In this document: piece by piece, positions 12,501 to 25,599 of the stretch
Layout of the letters: the number at the start of each line of letters is the position of its first letter
How positions within the stretch are numbered: position 1 is the first letter of the stretch
Assembly: GCF_026212465.1 (NCBI RefSeq)
Contig: NC_080048.1
Span: 26,198,993-26,262,992, forward strand
Direction of reading: 5' to 3'
From: Amaranthus tricolor
Lineage: Eukaryota > Streptophyta > Magnoliopsida > Caryophyllales > Amaranthaceae
DNA: 64,000 bases
Translations under genes and position numbers: made by a program
Notes under the pieces: model-generated
What the model was told of the DNA's origin: nothing
The model's database searches: none
What the model saw: only the letters and a program-made list of their open reading frames with translations

Positions 12501-15500
12501 GTTGAAGTGGTTAAAATTGAAAATAAGTCATATGCTAGAAATTACGTGCTAAGTTACTATTTTAAAGGTTTTTAAGCTTTTTTGGCACTTTCGCGCATAA
12601 AGTATAAAACTTTGTTTGTTTTGCACAAAACTTAGCACACAACATTATTTGGTAAATATTATTGTGTTGAAGTGGTAAAAATTGAAAACATAGTTATAAG
12701 ATAGAAATTATGTGCTAAGTTGCGATTTTAAGGATTTTTAAGCTTTTTTGACACTTTCGCGCATAAAGTAGCTAAAACTTTGTTTGTTTTGCAAGAAACA
12801 TGGCACAAATACTTTTTGGTATATATTATTGTGTTGAAGTTGTTAAAATTGAAAATCATAGTTATATGCTAGAAATTACGTGCTAAGTTGCGATTTTAAG
12901 GGTTTTAAAGTGTTTTTGGCACTTTCGCGCATAAAGTAGCTAAAGCTTGGTTTGTTATGCACGAAACTTGGCACACAACACTATTAATTGTATATTATTT
13001 TGCCGAAGTGGTTAGAATTTAATATACGTCATATGCTAGAAATTACGTGCTAAGTTACTATTTTAAGGGTTTTTATTCTTTTTTGGCACTTTCGCGCATA
13101 AAGTAACTAAAATTTGGTTTCTTTTGCACAAAACTTGGCACAGAACATTATTTGGTATATATTATTGTGTCGAAGTGGTTAGAATTTAAAATCATAGTTA
13201 TATGATAGAAATTACGTGCTAAGTTGCGATGTTAAGCATTTTAAAGTTTTTTTGGCACTTTCGCGCATAAAAAAGCTAAAACTTGGTTTGTTTTGCACGA
13301 AATTTGGCACATAACACTATTTTTTATATATTATTTTGTCGAAGTCGTTAAAATTGAAAATGATAGTTATATGATAGAAATTACGTGCTAAGTTACTATT
13401 TTAAGGGATTTTAAGCTTTTTTGGCACTTTCCCGCATAAAGTAGCTAAAACATGGTTTGTTTTGCACAAAACCCGGCATACAACACTATTTGGTATGTAA
13501 TATGTGTTGAAGTGGTAAAAATTGAAAATCATAGTTATATAATAGAAATTACGTGCTAAGTTGCGATTTAAAGGATTTTTTTAGCTTTTATGGCACTTTC
13601 GCGTATAAAAGAGCTAAAACTTTGTTTGTTTTGTACGAAACTATGCACAAAACTCTATTTGCTATATATTATTATGTTGAAGTGGTTAGAATTGAAAATC
13701 CTAGTAACATGCTAGAAATTACGCGAAGTTACGATTTTAAGGGTTTTTAAGTGTTATTTGGCACTTTCGCGCATAAAGTAGCTCAAACTATTATTGTGTT
13801 GAAGTGGTTAAAATTGAAAATCATAGTTATATGTTTGAAATTACGTGTTAAGGTTCGATTTTACGGGTTTTTTTAGTGTTTTAGGAACTTTCGCGCATAA
13901 AGTAGCTAAACCTTGGTTTGGATTGCACGAAACTTGTCACACAACACTATTTAGTATATATTATTGTGTTGAAGTGGTTAGAATTGAAAATAATTCATAT
14001 GCTAGAAATTACGTGCTAAGTTACAATTTTAAGGGTTTTAAATCTTTTTATGCACTTTCGCGCATATAATAACTAAAACTTGATTTGTTTTGCACAAAAC
14101 TTGGCGCACAAAATTATTTGGTATATATTATTGTGTCAAAGTGGTTAAAATGAAAATCATAGTTATATGATAGAAATTACGTGCGAAGTTGCGTTTTTAA
14201 GGATTTTTAACCTTTTTTGGCACTTTCGCGCATAAAATACTTAAAACTAGGTTTGTTTTGCACGAAACATGGCATAAAACACTATTTGGTATATATTATT
14301 GTGTTGAAGTGGTTAAAATTGAAAATCCTAGTTATATGCTCGAAATTACGTGCTAAGTTGCGATTTTAAGGATTTTTAAGCTTTTTTGGCACTTTCGCGC
14401 ATAAAATACCTAACACTTGGTTTGTTTTGCATGAAACTTGGCACATAACATATTTTGTAAATATTATTGTGTTGAAGTGGTTAGAATTGAAAATCATTGA
14501 TCTATGCTAGAAATTACGTGCTAATTTTAAGGGTTTTTAAGTGTTTTTTGGCACTTTCGCGCATAAAGTATAAAACACGGTTTGTTTTGCACAAAACATG
14601 GCACACAAAATTATTTGGTAAATATTATTGTGTTGAAGTGTTAAAAATTGAAAATCATAGTTATAAGATAGAAATTACGTGCTAAGTTGCGATTTTAAGG
14701 ATTTTTAAGCTTTTATGGCACTTTCGCGCATAAAATAAACAAAACTTGGTTTGTTTTGCACCTAACTTGCACATAACACTATTTGTTATATATTATTGTG
14801 TTAAAGTGGTTAAAATAGAAAATCATAGTTAAATGATAAAAATTACATGCTAAGTTAATATTTTAAGGGTTTTTAAGTATTTTTGGCACTTTCGCACTTA
14901 AAATAGCTGAAACTTCGCTTGTTTTGCACCTGTCTTTGCACACAACACTATTTGGTATATATTAATGTATTGAAGTGGTTAAAATTGAAAATCATAGCTA
15001 TATGATAGAAATTACGTGCTAAGTTGCGCTTTTAAGGATTTTTAAGCTTTTATGGCACTTTCGCGCATAAAATACCTAAAACTTGGTTTGTTTTGTACGA
15101 TACATGGCATAAAACACTATTTGGTGTATATTATTGTGTTGAAGTGGTTAAAATTGAAAATCCTAGTTATATGCTAGAAATTACGTGCTAAATTGCGATT
15201 TTAAGGGTTTTTTAGTATTTTTGGCACTTTCGCGCATAAAGGAGCTCAAACTTGGTTTGTTTTGCACGAAACAAGGCACACAACACTATTTGGTATATAT
15301 TATTGTGTTAAAGTGGTTGGAATCTAAAATCATAGTCATATGCTATAAATTACGTGCTAAGTTGCAATTTTAAGGGATCTTAAGCTTTTTTGGCACTTTC
15401 GCGCATAGAGTTGCAAAAACTTGGTTTATTTTGCATGAAATTTTGCACACAACACTATTTGGTATATGTTATTGCACAAAACATTATTTGTTAAATATTA

Positions 15501-18294
15501 TTGTGTTGAAGTGGTTAAAATTGAAAATCATAGTTATAAGATAGAAGTTACGTGCTAAGTTGCGATTTTAAGGATTTTTAAGCTTTTTTGACACTTTCGC
15601 GCATAAAGTTGCTAAAACATGGTTTGTTTTGCGCGAAACATGGCACACAAACTTTTTGGTATATATTACTGTGTTGAAGTTTTTAAAATTGAAAATCATA
15701 GTTGTACGGTAGAAATTACGTGCTAAGGTTCGATTTTAAGCGTTTTTAGTGTTTTTGGCACTTTCGCGCATAAAGTAGCTAAACCTTGGTTTGTTTTGCA
15801 CGAAACTTGGCACACAACACTATTAATTGTATGTTATTGTGCTGAAGTGGTTAGAATTGAAAATATGTCATACGTTAGAAATTACATGCTAAGTTGCTAT
15901 TTTAAGGATTTTTATGCTTTTTTGGCACTTTCACGCATAAGGTAAATAAAATTTGGTTTCTTTTGCACAAAACTTGGCACACAACATTATTAAGTATATA
16001 TTATTGTGTTAAAGTGGTTAGAATTGAAAATCATAGTTATATGATAGAAATTACATGCTAAGTTGCGATTTTAAGGATTTTTAAGCTTTTTTGGCACTTT
16101 CGCGCATAAATAAGCTAAAACTTGGTTTTTTTTCACGAAATTTGGCACATAACACTATTTGTTATATATTATTTTGTCGAAGTGGTTAAAATTTAAAATC
16201 CTAGTTAGAGGAAAGAAATTACGTGCTACGTTACTATTTTAAGGGTTTTTATGATTTTTGGACACTTTCACGCATAAAATAGCTAAAACTTGGTTTGTTT
16301 TGCACAAAACCTGGCATACAACACTGTTTGGTATATATTATTTTGTTGAAGTGGTTAAAATTGAAAATCATAGTTACATGATAGAAATTACGTGCTAAGT
16401 TGCAATTTTAAAGATTTTTATTGCTTTTATGGCTATTTTGCGCATAAAAGAGCTAAAACTTGGTTTGTTTTGTACGAAACTATGCACAATACACTATTTG
16501 GTATATATTATTGTGTTGAAGTGGTTAGAGTTGAAAATCCTGTGACATGCTAGAAATTAAATGCTAAGTTACGATTTTAAGGGTTTTTCAGTGTTATTTG
16601 GCACTTTAGTGCATAAAGTAGCTCAAACTATTATTGTGTTGAAGTGGTTGAAATTGAAAATCATAGTTATATGTTAGAAATTACATGTTTGGGTTTGATT
16701 TTACGGGTTTCCTTTATTGTTTTTGGCTCTTTCGCGCATAAAGTAACGAAACCTTGGTTTGGTTTGCACGAAACTTGGCACACAACACTATTTAGTATAT
16801 ATTAATGTGTTGAAGTGGTTAGAATTGAAATAATTCATATGCTAGAAATTACGTGCTAAGTTACTATTTTATAGGTTTTAATGCTTTTTTGGCACTTTCG
16901 CGCATATTCTAACTAAAACTTGGTTTTTAAGTATTTTTTAGACTTTCGCGCATAAAGTAGCTCAAACTTGGTTTGTTTTGCACGAAACATGGCACAGCAC
17001 AGTATTTTTTACATATTATTGTGTTAAAGTGGTTAGAATCTAAAATAAATGTCATATGTTAGAAATTACATGCTAAGTTGCGATTTTAAGTGTTTTAAAA
17101 CGTTTTAGGCACTTTCACTCATAAAGTTTCTAAAACTTGGTTTGTTTTGCACGAAATTTGGCACACAACACTATTTAGTATATTTTCTTGTGTTGAAGTG
17201 ATTAGAATTGAAAATAAGTCATATGTTAGAAATTACGTACTAAGTTACTATTTTAAGGGTTTTTAAGCTTTTTTTGGCACTTTCGTGCATAAAGTAACTA
17301 AAACTTGGTTTGTTTTGCATAAAACTTGGCACATAACATTATTTGGTATATATTATTGTGTTGAAATGATTATAATTGAAAATCATAGTTATATGATAGA
17401 AATTACATGCTAAGTTGCGATTTTAAGGATTTTTTAAGCTTTTTTGGCATTTTCGCTCATAAAATAGCTAAAACTTGGTTTGTTTTGCACGAAATTTGGC
17501 ACATATCACTATTTGTTATATATTATGGTGTCGAAATGGTTAAAATGTAAAATCATGGTTATATGATAGAAATTACGTGCTAAGTTACTATTTTTAAGGG
17601 CTTTTAAGCTTTTTTGGCACTTTCGCGCAGAAAAGAGCTAAAACTTGGTTTGTTTTACACGAAACTATGCACAAAACGCTATTGTGTTGAAGTGGTTAGA
17701 ATTGAAAATCCTAGTGAGATGTAAGAAATTACGTGCTAAGTTACGATTTTAAGGGTTTTTAAGTGTCATTTGGCACTTTCGCGCATAAAGTAGCGCAAAC
17801 TATTATTGTGTTGAAGTGGTTAAAATTGAAAATCATAGTTACATGTTAGAAATTACGTTTTAAGGTTCGATTTTACGGGTTTTTTTTTAGTGTTTTTTGC
17901 ACTTTTGCGCATAAACTAGCTAAACCTTGGTTTGGTTTGCACGAAACTTGGCACACAACACTATTTAATATATATTAATGTGTTGAAGTAGTTAGAATTG
18001 AATTAATTTATATGCTAAAAATTACGTGCTAAGTTACTATTATAAGGGTTTTAAAGTTTTTTTGGCACTTTCGCGCATATAGTAGCTAAAACATGATTTG
18101 TTTTGCACAAAACTTGGCACACAACATTATTTGGTATATATTATTGTGTTGAAGTGGTTAAAATTGAAAATTATAGTTATATGATAGAAATTACGTGCTA
18201 TGTTGCGATTTTATGGATTTTAAAGCTTTTTTGGCACTTTCGCGCATAAAATAGCCAAAACTTGGTTTGTTTTGCATCAAACTTGAACATAACA
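3530..18294 (+). repeat. Bulk 169-bp satellite array, block 1 (about 87 monomers)
   Basis: Head-to-tail monomers. Two GAAATTACGT landmarks at 9111 and 9280 are exactly 169 bp apart and the spacing recurs along the block. Consensus landmarks per monomer are TAGAAATTACGTGCTAAGTT, GGCACTTTCGCGCATAAA, TTGGTTTGTTTTGCACGAAA, GGCACACAACACTATTTGG and ATTGTGTTGAAGTGG. Monomers diverge noticeably from each other. Recurrent variants include an AACCTTGG/AATTCATATGC type and a 46-bp-deleted type with CTCAAACTATTATTGTG near 8383, 10531, 11481, 13781, 16621 and 17791, which implies higher-order organisation. Short frames of 60-80 codons here all encode variants of the same conceptual peptide and are not genes. 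The block ends at the CACTA-B insertion. Confidence 0.97.
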
Positions 18295-18600
18295 CACTAG
18301 TGGAAAAAAAAGGTATTTGCTGCGTATTATTTGCTGTGGTTTTTCTATATACGCAGCCATAAATAAGAAAAAGAATTAGAAAAAAAAAGTCTACAAATGC
18401 TGCGGTTTTCCTGATGCCCGCAGCAAATAAGTGCATATTAAACGGAAAAAAAAATATTAAGCATCAATTGCTGCGGTTATTCCTGACCGCAGCAAATAGG
18501 CAAAGGCGTTTCTCAATTGCTGCGGTTTTAAGTTGACCCAAGCAAATACTCCCTCTCAGTTGCTCAGGTTTTTGTGTGTGACAGCAGCAAATAACCTTTA
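18295..18600 (+). repeat. CACTA-B 5' TIR and subterminal repeats
   Basis: After the terminus come at least five paired motifs of the form TTGCTGCGG ... CCGCAGCAAAT, at about 18318, 18400, 18468, 18518 and 18558, some degenerate. Each pair can fold as a hairpin. In En/Spm elements comparable motifs are bound by the element's own regulatory protein. Confidence 0.9.
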
Positions 18601-19215
18601 CATAACATTAAAACCCGCCAATGCAACGTTTCATTTCACATCTTCACAAATACGTAAACTGGTACTGTTGTATTCTCAAACCCACCATTTTCGCCATTCA
18701 ACGTTCTTCATCATCATCTTCTTCTAAAAACCATAAATTCTTCATCATCTGCAGCTTTCTTCGCAAACTAATTCATAAACCCATTGAAAAGTACTCAAAA
18801 AACACTATTGTACGTAACTGTTTCTTCAACCTGTTCTTCATCTTCTTGGTTCATAATCCCACGAAATTTGGTCTTGTTCATCTTCAAAACCCACGACATT
18901 AAGGTATTTTTTCTCTTTTTAATTTGTTAAGCATTTAAGTTTTGCAAGATATTAATGAAAACACTCGAAAGTTAAAGCAACTTTGTTTCTCTATTTTTCG
19001 TTGTATACATTCAACATCAAATGTAGTAGTATATTTTTAAAAGTAGTAGTATATTTATATTCTACTCAAAAATCAATTTCTCTGTTTGTATACTTGAACT
19101 ATCTGATATTGAAATTTAGTTACAATTTAATAATTATCTTGAATCATGAAGAGTAAAACTGCATGCTATTAACTATTAGAATTTTGTTTTGAATCAATTA
19201 ATCACACTAATTAGG
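18601..19215 (+). promoter_or_regulatory. CACTA-B leader with probable 5'UTR intron
   Basis: This stretch separates the subterminal repeats from the TNP2 start. It is TTCTTCATC-rich up to about 18900. A good donor (AAG|GTATTT) at about 18903 and an acceptor (ACTAATTAG) ending at 19214, one base before the TNP2 ATG, suggest a 5'UTR intron of about 310 bp. I see no clear TATA box. The short frames here have no domain. Confidence 0.45.
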
Positions 19216-22200
19216 ATGACAAAAGATCATTCTTGGATGTATAGAAGCATTGAATCGTCGGAATTTATTAATGGCGTATTAGAATTTTGTAGTATTGCGG
19301 TTGAACATCAAGTTAGGACGGGGGGAGTGGGTTTTTATTGCCCATGTGTCACTTGTGGCAATGTATCAAAGGTAGATAGCGTTAATATCCTTAGGGAGCA
19401 TATACTTCGACGTGGGTTTAGGCCTCAATATCATGTTTGGGTTTGGCATGGTGAGGAGGGAGTTTACAAAGAGAAAAGTGTTTTTGAGGACGTCAATAAT
19501 GTGGCCGATGTCAATGAGAATGTAGTAGATCATGTTGATGGGTATGAGACAGATGAAGAGAATGTCGATGAGGATGTGGATCGTGTTGATGATATGATGG
19601 AGGGAGTCGAGGATGAGTTAAGAAAACGTCCTCGTGTTTTTGACTTGTTGACACTTTTCAACATTAAGTCAAAGTTCAATTGGAGTGACGCTAGTTTCAC
19701 AATGTTATTAGAAGCGTTAGATGACATTCTTCCTGAGGGAAATGAACTTCTAAAGTCGACATATTATGCCAAAAAGCTCATGTGTCCTTACGGCTTGGAG
19801 TACCAGAAGATTCATGCGTGTCCGAATGATTGTGTGTTGTATCGGAATGCTAGTTAAGAAAGATGCGTTAAATTTGAGGTGGCATGCAGATAAGGTGAAG
19901 AAAGGTCACTTGCTCACACATCCATCTGATTCTTCGGAGTGGAAGAGTATTGATAGGTTGCATAAGAGTTTTGAGGATGAGGTTCGTAATTTAAGGCTCG
20001 GACTGTGTACGGATGGAATGAACCCATTCGACAATCTTAGTTCTCAACATAGTACATGGACGGTACTTTTAGTGATTTATAATTTGCCACCTTGTTTGTG
20101 TATGAAGCGTAAGTAGATTATGCTTTCGCTTCTTATCTCGGGTCCGAAACAACCTGGCAATGACATAGATGTATATCTTGCACCTCTCGTTGAGGATTTG
20201 AGAAAGATGTGGGATGAAGGCGTTTCAGTGTTTGATGCATATGCTAATGAGGAGTTCACCTTGCGTGCAATGCTTTTATGCACCGTTAATGATTTACCGG
20301 CATACGGCAACTTATCGGGGTATAAGAACAAAGGGAAGAAAGCATGCCCAATATGTATCGATGACATAGAATCCACGTGGATTCCTAAGTGCAAAAACGT
20401 ATTCATGTACCATCGAAAGTTCCTCCCACAAGACCACCAATATCGTAAGAAGAAGAAGTTGTTCAACGGGGAGGTTGAGGACCGTGTAGCTCGTCGACCG
20501 TTGACCGGTTATGAGGTTTATGAACAGGTTAAGGGAGTTGAGACTGTATTTGGTAAAACGGGGCAAGTGCAAGGGGGTGATGACCGATTTTGGAAAAAAG
20601 AATCAATCTTTTGGAAGCTTCCATATTGTAGAGATCTACGGGTTAGGCCTTGTCTTGACGTTATGCATATAGAGAAAAATGTATGCGATGCCATACTCGG
20701 GACTCTCATAAACATTCCGGGTAAGACAAAGGATGTCAGGGCTGTGCAAGATTGGTTTGAATGTAAGGGTCTTCGTCCGGAGTTGTGGGCACATGTTAAG
20801 GTGAGTAAGAAAAGAAATAGAGCTGATGAAGTTGGTGGTAGTAAGAAGAAGATGAATAATGACAAAGTTTAATTGCCTCCAGCTTGCTACATATTGTCCA
20901 AAGCAGAGAAGCGAACATTTTGTGAGTGTTTGTATGGCATTGAGGTTCCGTCTGGGTACTCATTCAACATGAAGAGAATACTGAGCCTAAATGGTGAGCT
21001 GAAGTTGGGAAGCATGAAATCTCACGATTTCCATGTAATGATGCAAGTGTTCTTACCAATTGCAATCCGTGGAATACTGCCAAAACATGTGAGATATGCT
21101 ATTACCGAACTATGTTCGTTCTTCAACACAATTTGTAGTAAAGTTCTTGATCCCTTTAAACTATCTGCACTTCAACTCGACGTGATTGTAACTTTATGCA
21201 AATTTGAGATGTATTTTCCACCTTCTTTCATTGACATAATGGTTCATCTTATTGTCCTTCTCGTTCGTGAGATCAAGCTTTTGGGTCCAGTTTTTTTAAG
21301 GTGGTGTTATTCTTTTGAAAGACACATGGGTGTTTTAAAAAACAAGGTGAGGAATCCAGCACAACCCAAGGGGAGTATGATCCAAGGCACTGTGAGAGAT
21401 GAGATTAGTAACTTTATAGCCGAGTATTTGGCCATGGCAAAGCCTATTGGACTTCCCACCTCTAAACATGAAGGAAGATTTGAGGGAAAAGGAACAATTG
21501 GCTCCAAATCGGTCACACCTCCTCGAGAAAGCCTTCTACAAGCACACTTGTATGTGTTGCATCATATTCCGGAAGTTCATCCTTTTTTGAGTGAGCATTT
21601 TGATATATTGCGCGCAAAACATCCTTCTAAAGGGGATAAGGCATTGATGCAGTTGCATAACAAAACGTTTATTAATTGGTTTCATAATCGACTAATATGC
21701 GAAGAACTCAAGGGTGTATCCGAAACTGTTAAGTGGTTAGCTTTTGGTCCGCGTGATGATGTCAACAAATATGAGGGTTACGATATAAATGGCTTCACGT
21801 TTTGGACTGAAGGTCAAGACAAGAAGTCATCGTATCTAGAAAATAGTGGGGTTTCTATTTTGGCGTCATCTACATTTTACGCGAGTGCGAAGGATCAAGC
21901 GCCGGTTGATGCTAAATTGGTATACTACGGACGGGTACATGAAATATGGGAGCTTGACTACTCTACTTTCAATATTGTTCTTTTCAAATGTAAGTGGGTA
22001 GATAATAATCGACGATGCATAAAATATGACGACCCTTGTGGATTCACTCGTGTAGACTTAGCTCGTTTGCGTGATAGTGAGGAGCCATTCATACTAGCCA
22101 CACAAGCCAAGCAAGTATTCTACATTGTAGACCCGTCTGATAAAAAATGGTCTATTGTTGTACCGGGATAAAGAAGCATCCTTGTTATAGGTGATGTTGA

Positions 22201-22336
22201 GGATGAGGAAGAATATGAAGCTTTTGAAGACTCCCCTTCCTATATTAATCCAAAATCAGTGGATCAAGATGATGTAGATAATGTAGATGTTGGTTATCTG
22301 CGTGTAGATCACACGGAAGGAATACATTTGAATTAA
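19216..22336 (+). pseudogene. TNP2-type CACTA transposase, degenerate
   Basis: The chosen ATG at 19216 begins MTKDHSWMYRS, the usual TNP2 start. Residues 1-85 form the Transpos_assoc domain (CPCVTCGN, REHILRRGF, WVWHGEEG). An acidic linker follows, then the TNP2 core: KIHACPNDCVLY, RWHADKVKKG, CTDGMNPFDN, YNLPPCLCMK, GPKQPGNDIDVYL, CLDVMHIEKNVCD, LPPACYILSKAEKR, MKSHDFHVMMQ and a C-terminal domain with VYYGRVHEIWELDY. Damage: just after the CPNDC motif (about 19850) the frame shifts and the usual segment with CpkCgtsRy-type and PRLqRL-type motifs is missing, so this is a deletion. In-frame stops lie at 20114-20116, 20870-20872 and 22169-22171; reading continues in one frame to TAA at 22334-22336. 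An intact enzyme would cut and join the termini; this copy should be inactive. Confidence 0.93.
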
Positions 22337-22539
22337 GTGATTCACAAGGTATGAATTTAAAGCTTTTTAAAGTTTTTTCGGCACTTGTTCGTTTTGCATG
22401 AAACTTTGCACAGAACACTAATTGTTATATATTATTGTGTTGAACGTATTAGAATTGTAAATCATAGTTATATTCTTATTATTACTTAGCTTATGTTCTA
22501 ATATATTTATATTCATACTCTTTCAGCAACTGATATACA
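22337..22539 (+). repeat. Degenerate satellite monomer in the intron between the two CACTA-B genes
   Basis: Between a donor-like AAG|GTATGA at about 22350 and an acceptor TTTCAG at about 22526 lies one recognisable satellite monomer (about 22356-22490) in plus orientation. Landmarks: TTTTTTCGGCACTT, GTTTTGCATGAAACTTTGCA, ACACTAATTGTTATATATT and ATTGTGTTGAA. About 25 bp of the GCGCATAAAGTAG part is missing. It is more divergent than the flanking array, so it looks older than a recent exchange. Confidence 0.8.
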
Positions 22540-25500
22540 ATGCATCTATTCTGAGACGAAATTGTCCCCGAGATTGAGATCTCGGATAATGAGAATCGTA
22601 GTTATGACAGTGAAGAGGACCAAATTGTGAGATACGAGCGTATGGCTGAAGACGCTCCACCAATTGACAATGATTTTGAGACTGAAAACGCCCCACCAAT
22701 GGATGCTCCCACTACCAGTAAGAAAAGAAAAGGGCGAGGTCCTACGAAAAATCTCAAAGTCACAGAACCCATGCATTTGGAATACAATGCATTGGGTCAA
22801 CCCTGCGGAAAATGGCGTAGGCAATATGGAAAACAAATGGGCCTATGTATCCGCAAGATTTCCATATTGCACGCATGGAACGAGGTTCCAGAGGGTTTGA
22901 AGAACTCTCTATGGAATGATACTGTGGTAAGAAACTTTACTATTTTTACTTATTTAGTTTCATTTTAAAATTAATTTAATTGAATTATTAAATATAAATT
23001 TTTTTTGTAGAATCTTTTCCACATCGAGAGCGATGAGGACAAGAAGAATGTGTTTCTTTCAGCTGTTGCTGAAAGATTCAGAGATTTCAAATCCAAGCTA
23101 GTAACTGGCTGGATTACGAAGAGGCGTGCCCGTACGACCAAAAAGGTCAAAACAGGAAACGAAGGTGGAGAGCAATCACCTTCGAAGATGCCCTACGAAA
23201 TATGGGATCACATATCGAAGAGGGATTGGGAGGCCTTTGTTGCCAAAAGAACAACTCCCATAGAAGTTGTAAGTATTTCATATTATATTATAGTTTACCA
23301 ATTTGAATTTACTTCTTTTGATTCAGTCATTAAACTAATACATGACATTCGATTTCTATTGATTAATTAGGAAAAGTGTCGTAAAGCTTCTGACTCTGCA
23401 AGCAAAAGGAAGTTTTACCATCGCTTGGGCCAGAAAACGTACGATGAGGTCCGAAAACAATGGGTGGATGCGGGTTTATACCCCAATCAAAGTTCATCCA
23501 TGCCCTCATCTACGACTACCTCCACATCTGTGAATACTCCTGCTGGAGATCGGGTGCGTGATTGGTATTGTGGGCTTCATTCCCGAGATGCAAGTGGTAA
23601 ATTTACCATTAATGATCCAGGAACGAAGAAGGTTGCTGATGCTATGGTGAGTTTTTAAATTATTAAGTATATTCTTGATTTGTTTTGTATTCTTTGGCTT
23701 TGATGTACTTATACTAATTGCTATATATGTCACTTTTTATTTGAACAGATGGGCTGGAAGGAAAAAGAAGCTATGGGGGAGTTCACCCCAAGAGGCAATG
23801 TTGACGCATTGCATATGGTCTTAGGGAAAGACCATAGTGGGCGGGTAGTCAGAAAAGGAGGCGTCCGCGTAGGGTTACAGAAGGCATTTGTCAAAGAGTG
23901 TGTTGCTACTCAATCCCAAACGGCGCTGCGGGATGAAGTAGCAACCCTCCGAGCGGAGATTACGAAGGACGTTCTCGCCAAGTTGGCCGCCGTCTTGCAG
24001 AAGATGGGAGCACCCATTGTTGACTTGGCAAATCTGATTGTCGAGGATCAGGTTAGTCAACATGGGGATCCTAACGCTTCGGTCGAGCCAACACTCGAGC
24101 CCATTACCCCCGTAGCACCCCAGCTCTTTACTAATACCCCTGAAAGGGAATACCCCACACCGGAAAACATAAACTCCGTTGCTCAAAATCCGGAGCCAAC
24201 TCCGGAGTCAGTGCTACAGGTACATAGTTTTTAAATATATAAGCACTTATTAATTTAAATTGCAACGCGTTTTAATATTTTATTATGATGCTTATTATAT
24301 TAAACGACACAATTTTCAGGAGGCGACTCCTTGTTCTCTTTTGCTGCCTCAGTTAGGTGTTGCTAGTGATGGCGACTTAACTGAGGTTGCATATGGTGTG
24401 GCCCAGCCAAACAAAGAGGGCCAAACAGTGCATTCAATGCCTGTTACAAGTGGCCACATCAGTGTGCCCATGGAAACTATTGTAAAGGGGTTTGAAGATT
24501 TCTCACTCCCGGTTCCAATGCCAGCATGGAGCCTTGAGAAACTATCAGACGCCCTAGGTAGTTTTGTCACATGGCCATATGCTTGGGTCCGATTCCCTAA
24601 CATGGTAAGAATCATTTGTACCTTATTTAATTTTATTTTTTTAATTGTATGCTCACACTTTTAATTGTATAAATTGAAATAGCAAAAGAGTCCAAAGGGA
24701 TCTTGGAGAGAGGTCGGTTCCTCAGCAAAGGTGTCGTCTGGGTCAAAGTCGATGCCATGCGCTCCAATTTTGACTGATGAGGAGCTAAAATATCTCTCTC
24801 AAGATTGTAAATGGTTGCACACTTGTGCATCTCGCATAAGTGAGGAGGACCCACTCATTCTGAACCTGCTGAAGGAGCAATACTGCTTTTTAGAGAGCCA
24901 GTTTGTAATTATTGGTCCTAGTGACATCGGGCAATTTTGGAGAGGAGAGATGCTGAACGTAGCTCTTTTCCATGTGTACGTGAGGTGATGTTCATTATCT
25001 TACAAGTTAGGCATTGCTGTTTAATTTTTTTAATAATCGAATTACTAATAAAATAGAAATTTGTGAGTTTAGTGCGGTTTACGAGGAGCTAAATTCTTGC
25101 GAACCTCCAATAAAAATTGGATGGTTTTGTCCAGAGTCGATTTCGGGTAGTAAATGTGTAAATGATCCAGATGACGTCCGAGCATACATTGAGACTGCTT
25201 TGACTAATTCCCTTGCATCTAAACACACGTTCATTCTGGCTCCATATGTGGAAGAATAAGTTTTATTTTTGAAATTAAACTTATCTTTTGATTTTTAAAG
25301 TCACCTAATCTCTAATTTGTTGATTTAAAATTTGCGTTTGTAGTTTGCACTGGATACTTTTGGTCATATGTCCTTTAACAAACACTGTGCACGAATTCGA
25401 CTCATTACAAAAACCTCAAAGCCCGCCTCACAACACAAAATTCAAAGCGTTGTTGATTTAATTAAGTGTTATATATATATATAAATAGTATTACTTTTCC

Positions 25501-25585
25501 CATGCGTTTCAGCACAATGAAAAAAGTGCGTGGACAAATGGGATCTACATCCAGAGCCACATTTCCAAAATGGACAACAATAAAG
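22540..25585 (+). pseudogene. CACTA second gene: Transposase_24-like N-terminus plus Ulp1-like C-terminus
   Basis: Probable exons: 22540-22926, 23011-23268, 23371-23646, 23749-24219, 24320-24604, 24683-about 24981, about 25068-25255, about 25348-25453 and 25513-25585; most have clean GT...AG borders and keep frame. The N-terminal half has an acidic start, a basic KKRKGRGPTK stretch and a Transposase_24 (Ptta/En/Spm) pattern: RFRDFKSKL, DWEAFVAKR, SKRKFYHRLGQK and YDEVRKQW. The middle is charged and Pro-rich. The C-terminal part begins a Ulp1 domain with HWILLVIC and EFDSLQ; the exon with the catalytic Cys is deleted. Damage: TGA as codon 5 (22552-22554), no GT donor after 25255, four extra bases before the His exon, and a deletion of about 35 bp removing the donor after it. 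In En/Spm the second protein binds subterminal repeats; that role is inferred. Confidence 0.82.
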
Positions 25586-25599
25586 GTACACAAATTTGA

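Noticed and set aside
5059..15373. Many plus-strand frames of 60-80 codons with similar peptides (FLSFFGTFAHKR..., WFVLHETW...)
   Set aside because: They are conceptual translations of the 169-bp satellite; period, position and stops follow the monomer and there is no independent gene signal.
3530..18294. CENP-B-box-like sequence in the satellite
   Set aside because: GCACGAAACTTGG shares only a loose resemblance; the required core is not present, so no claim is made.
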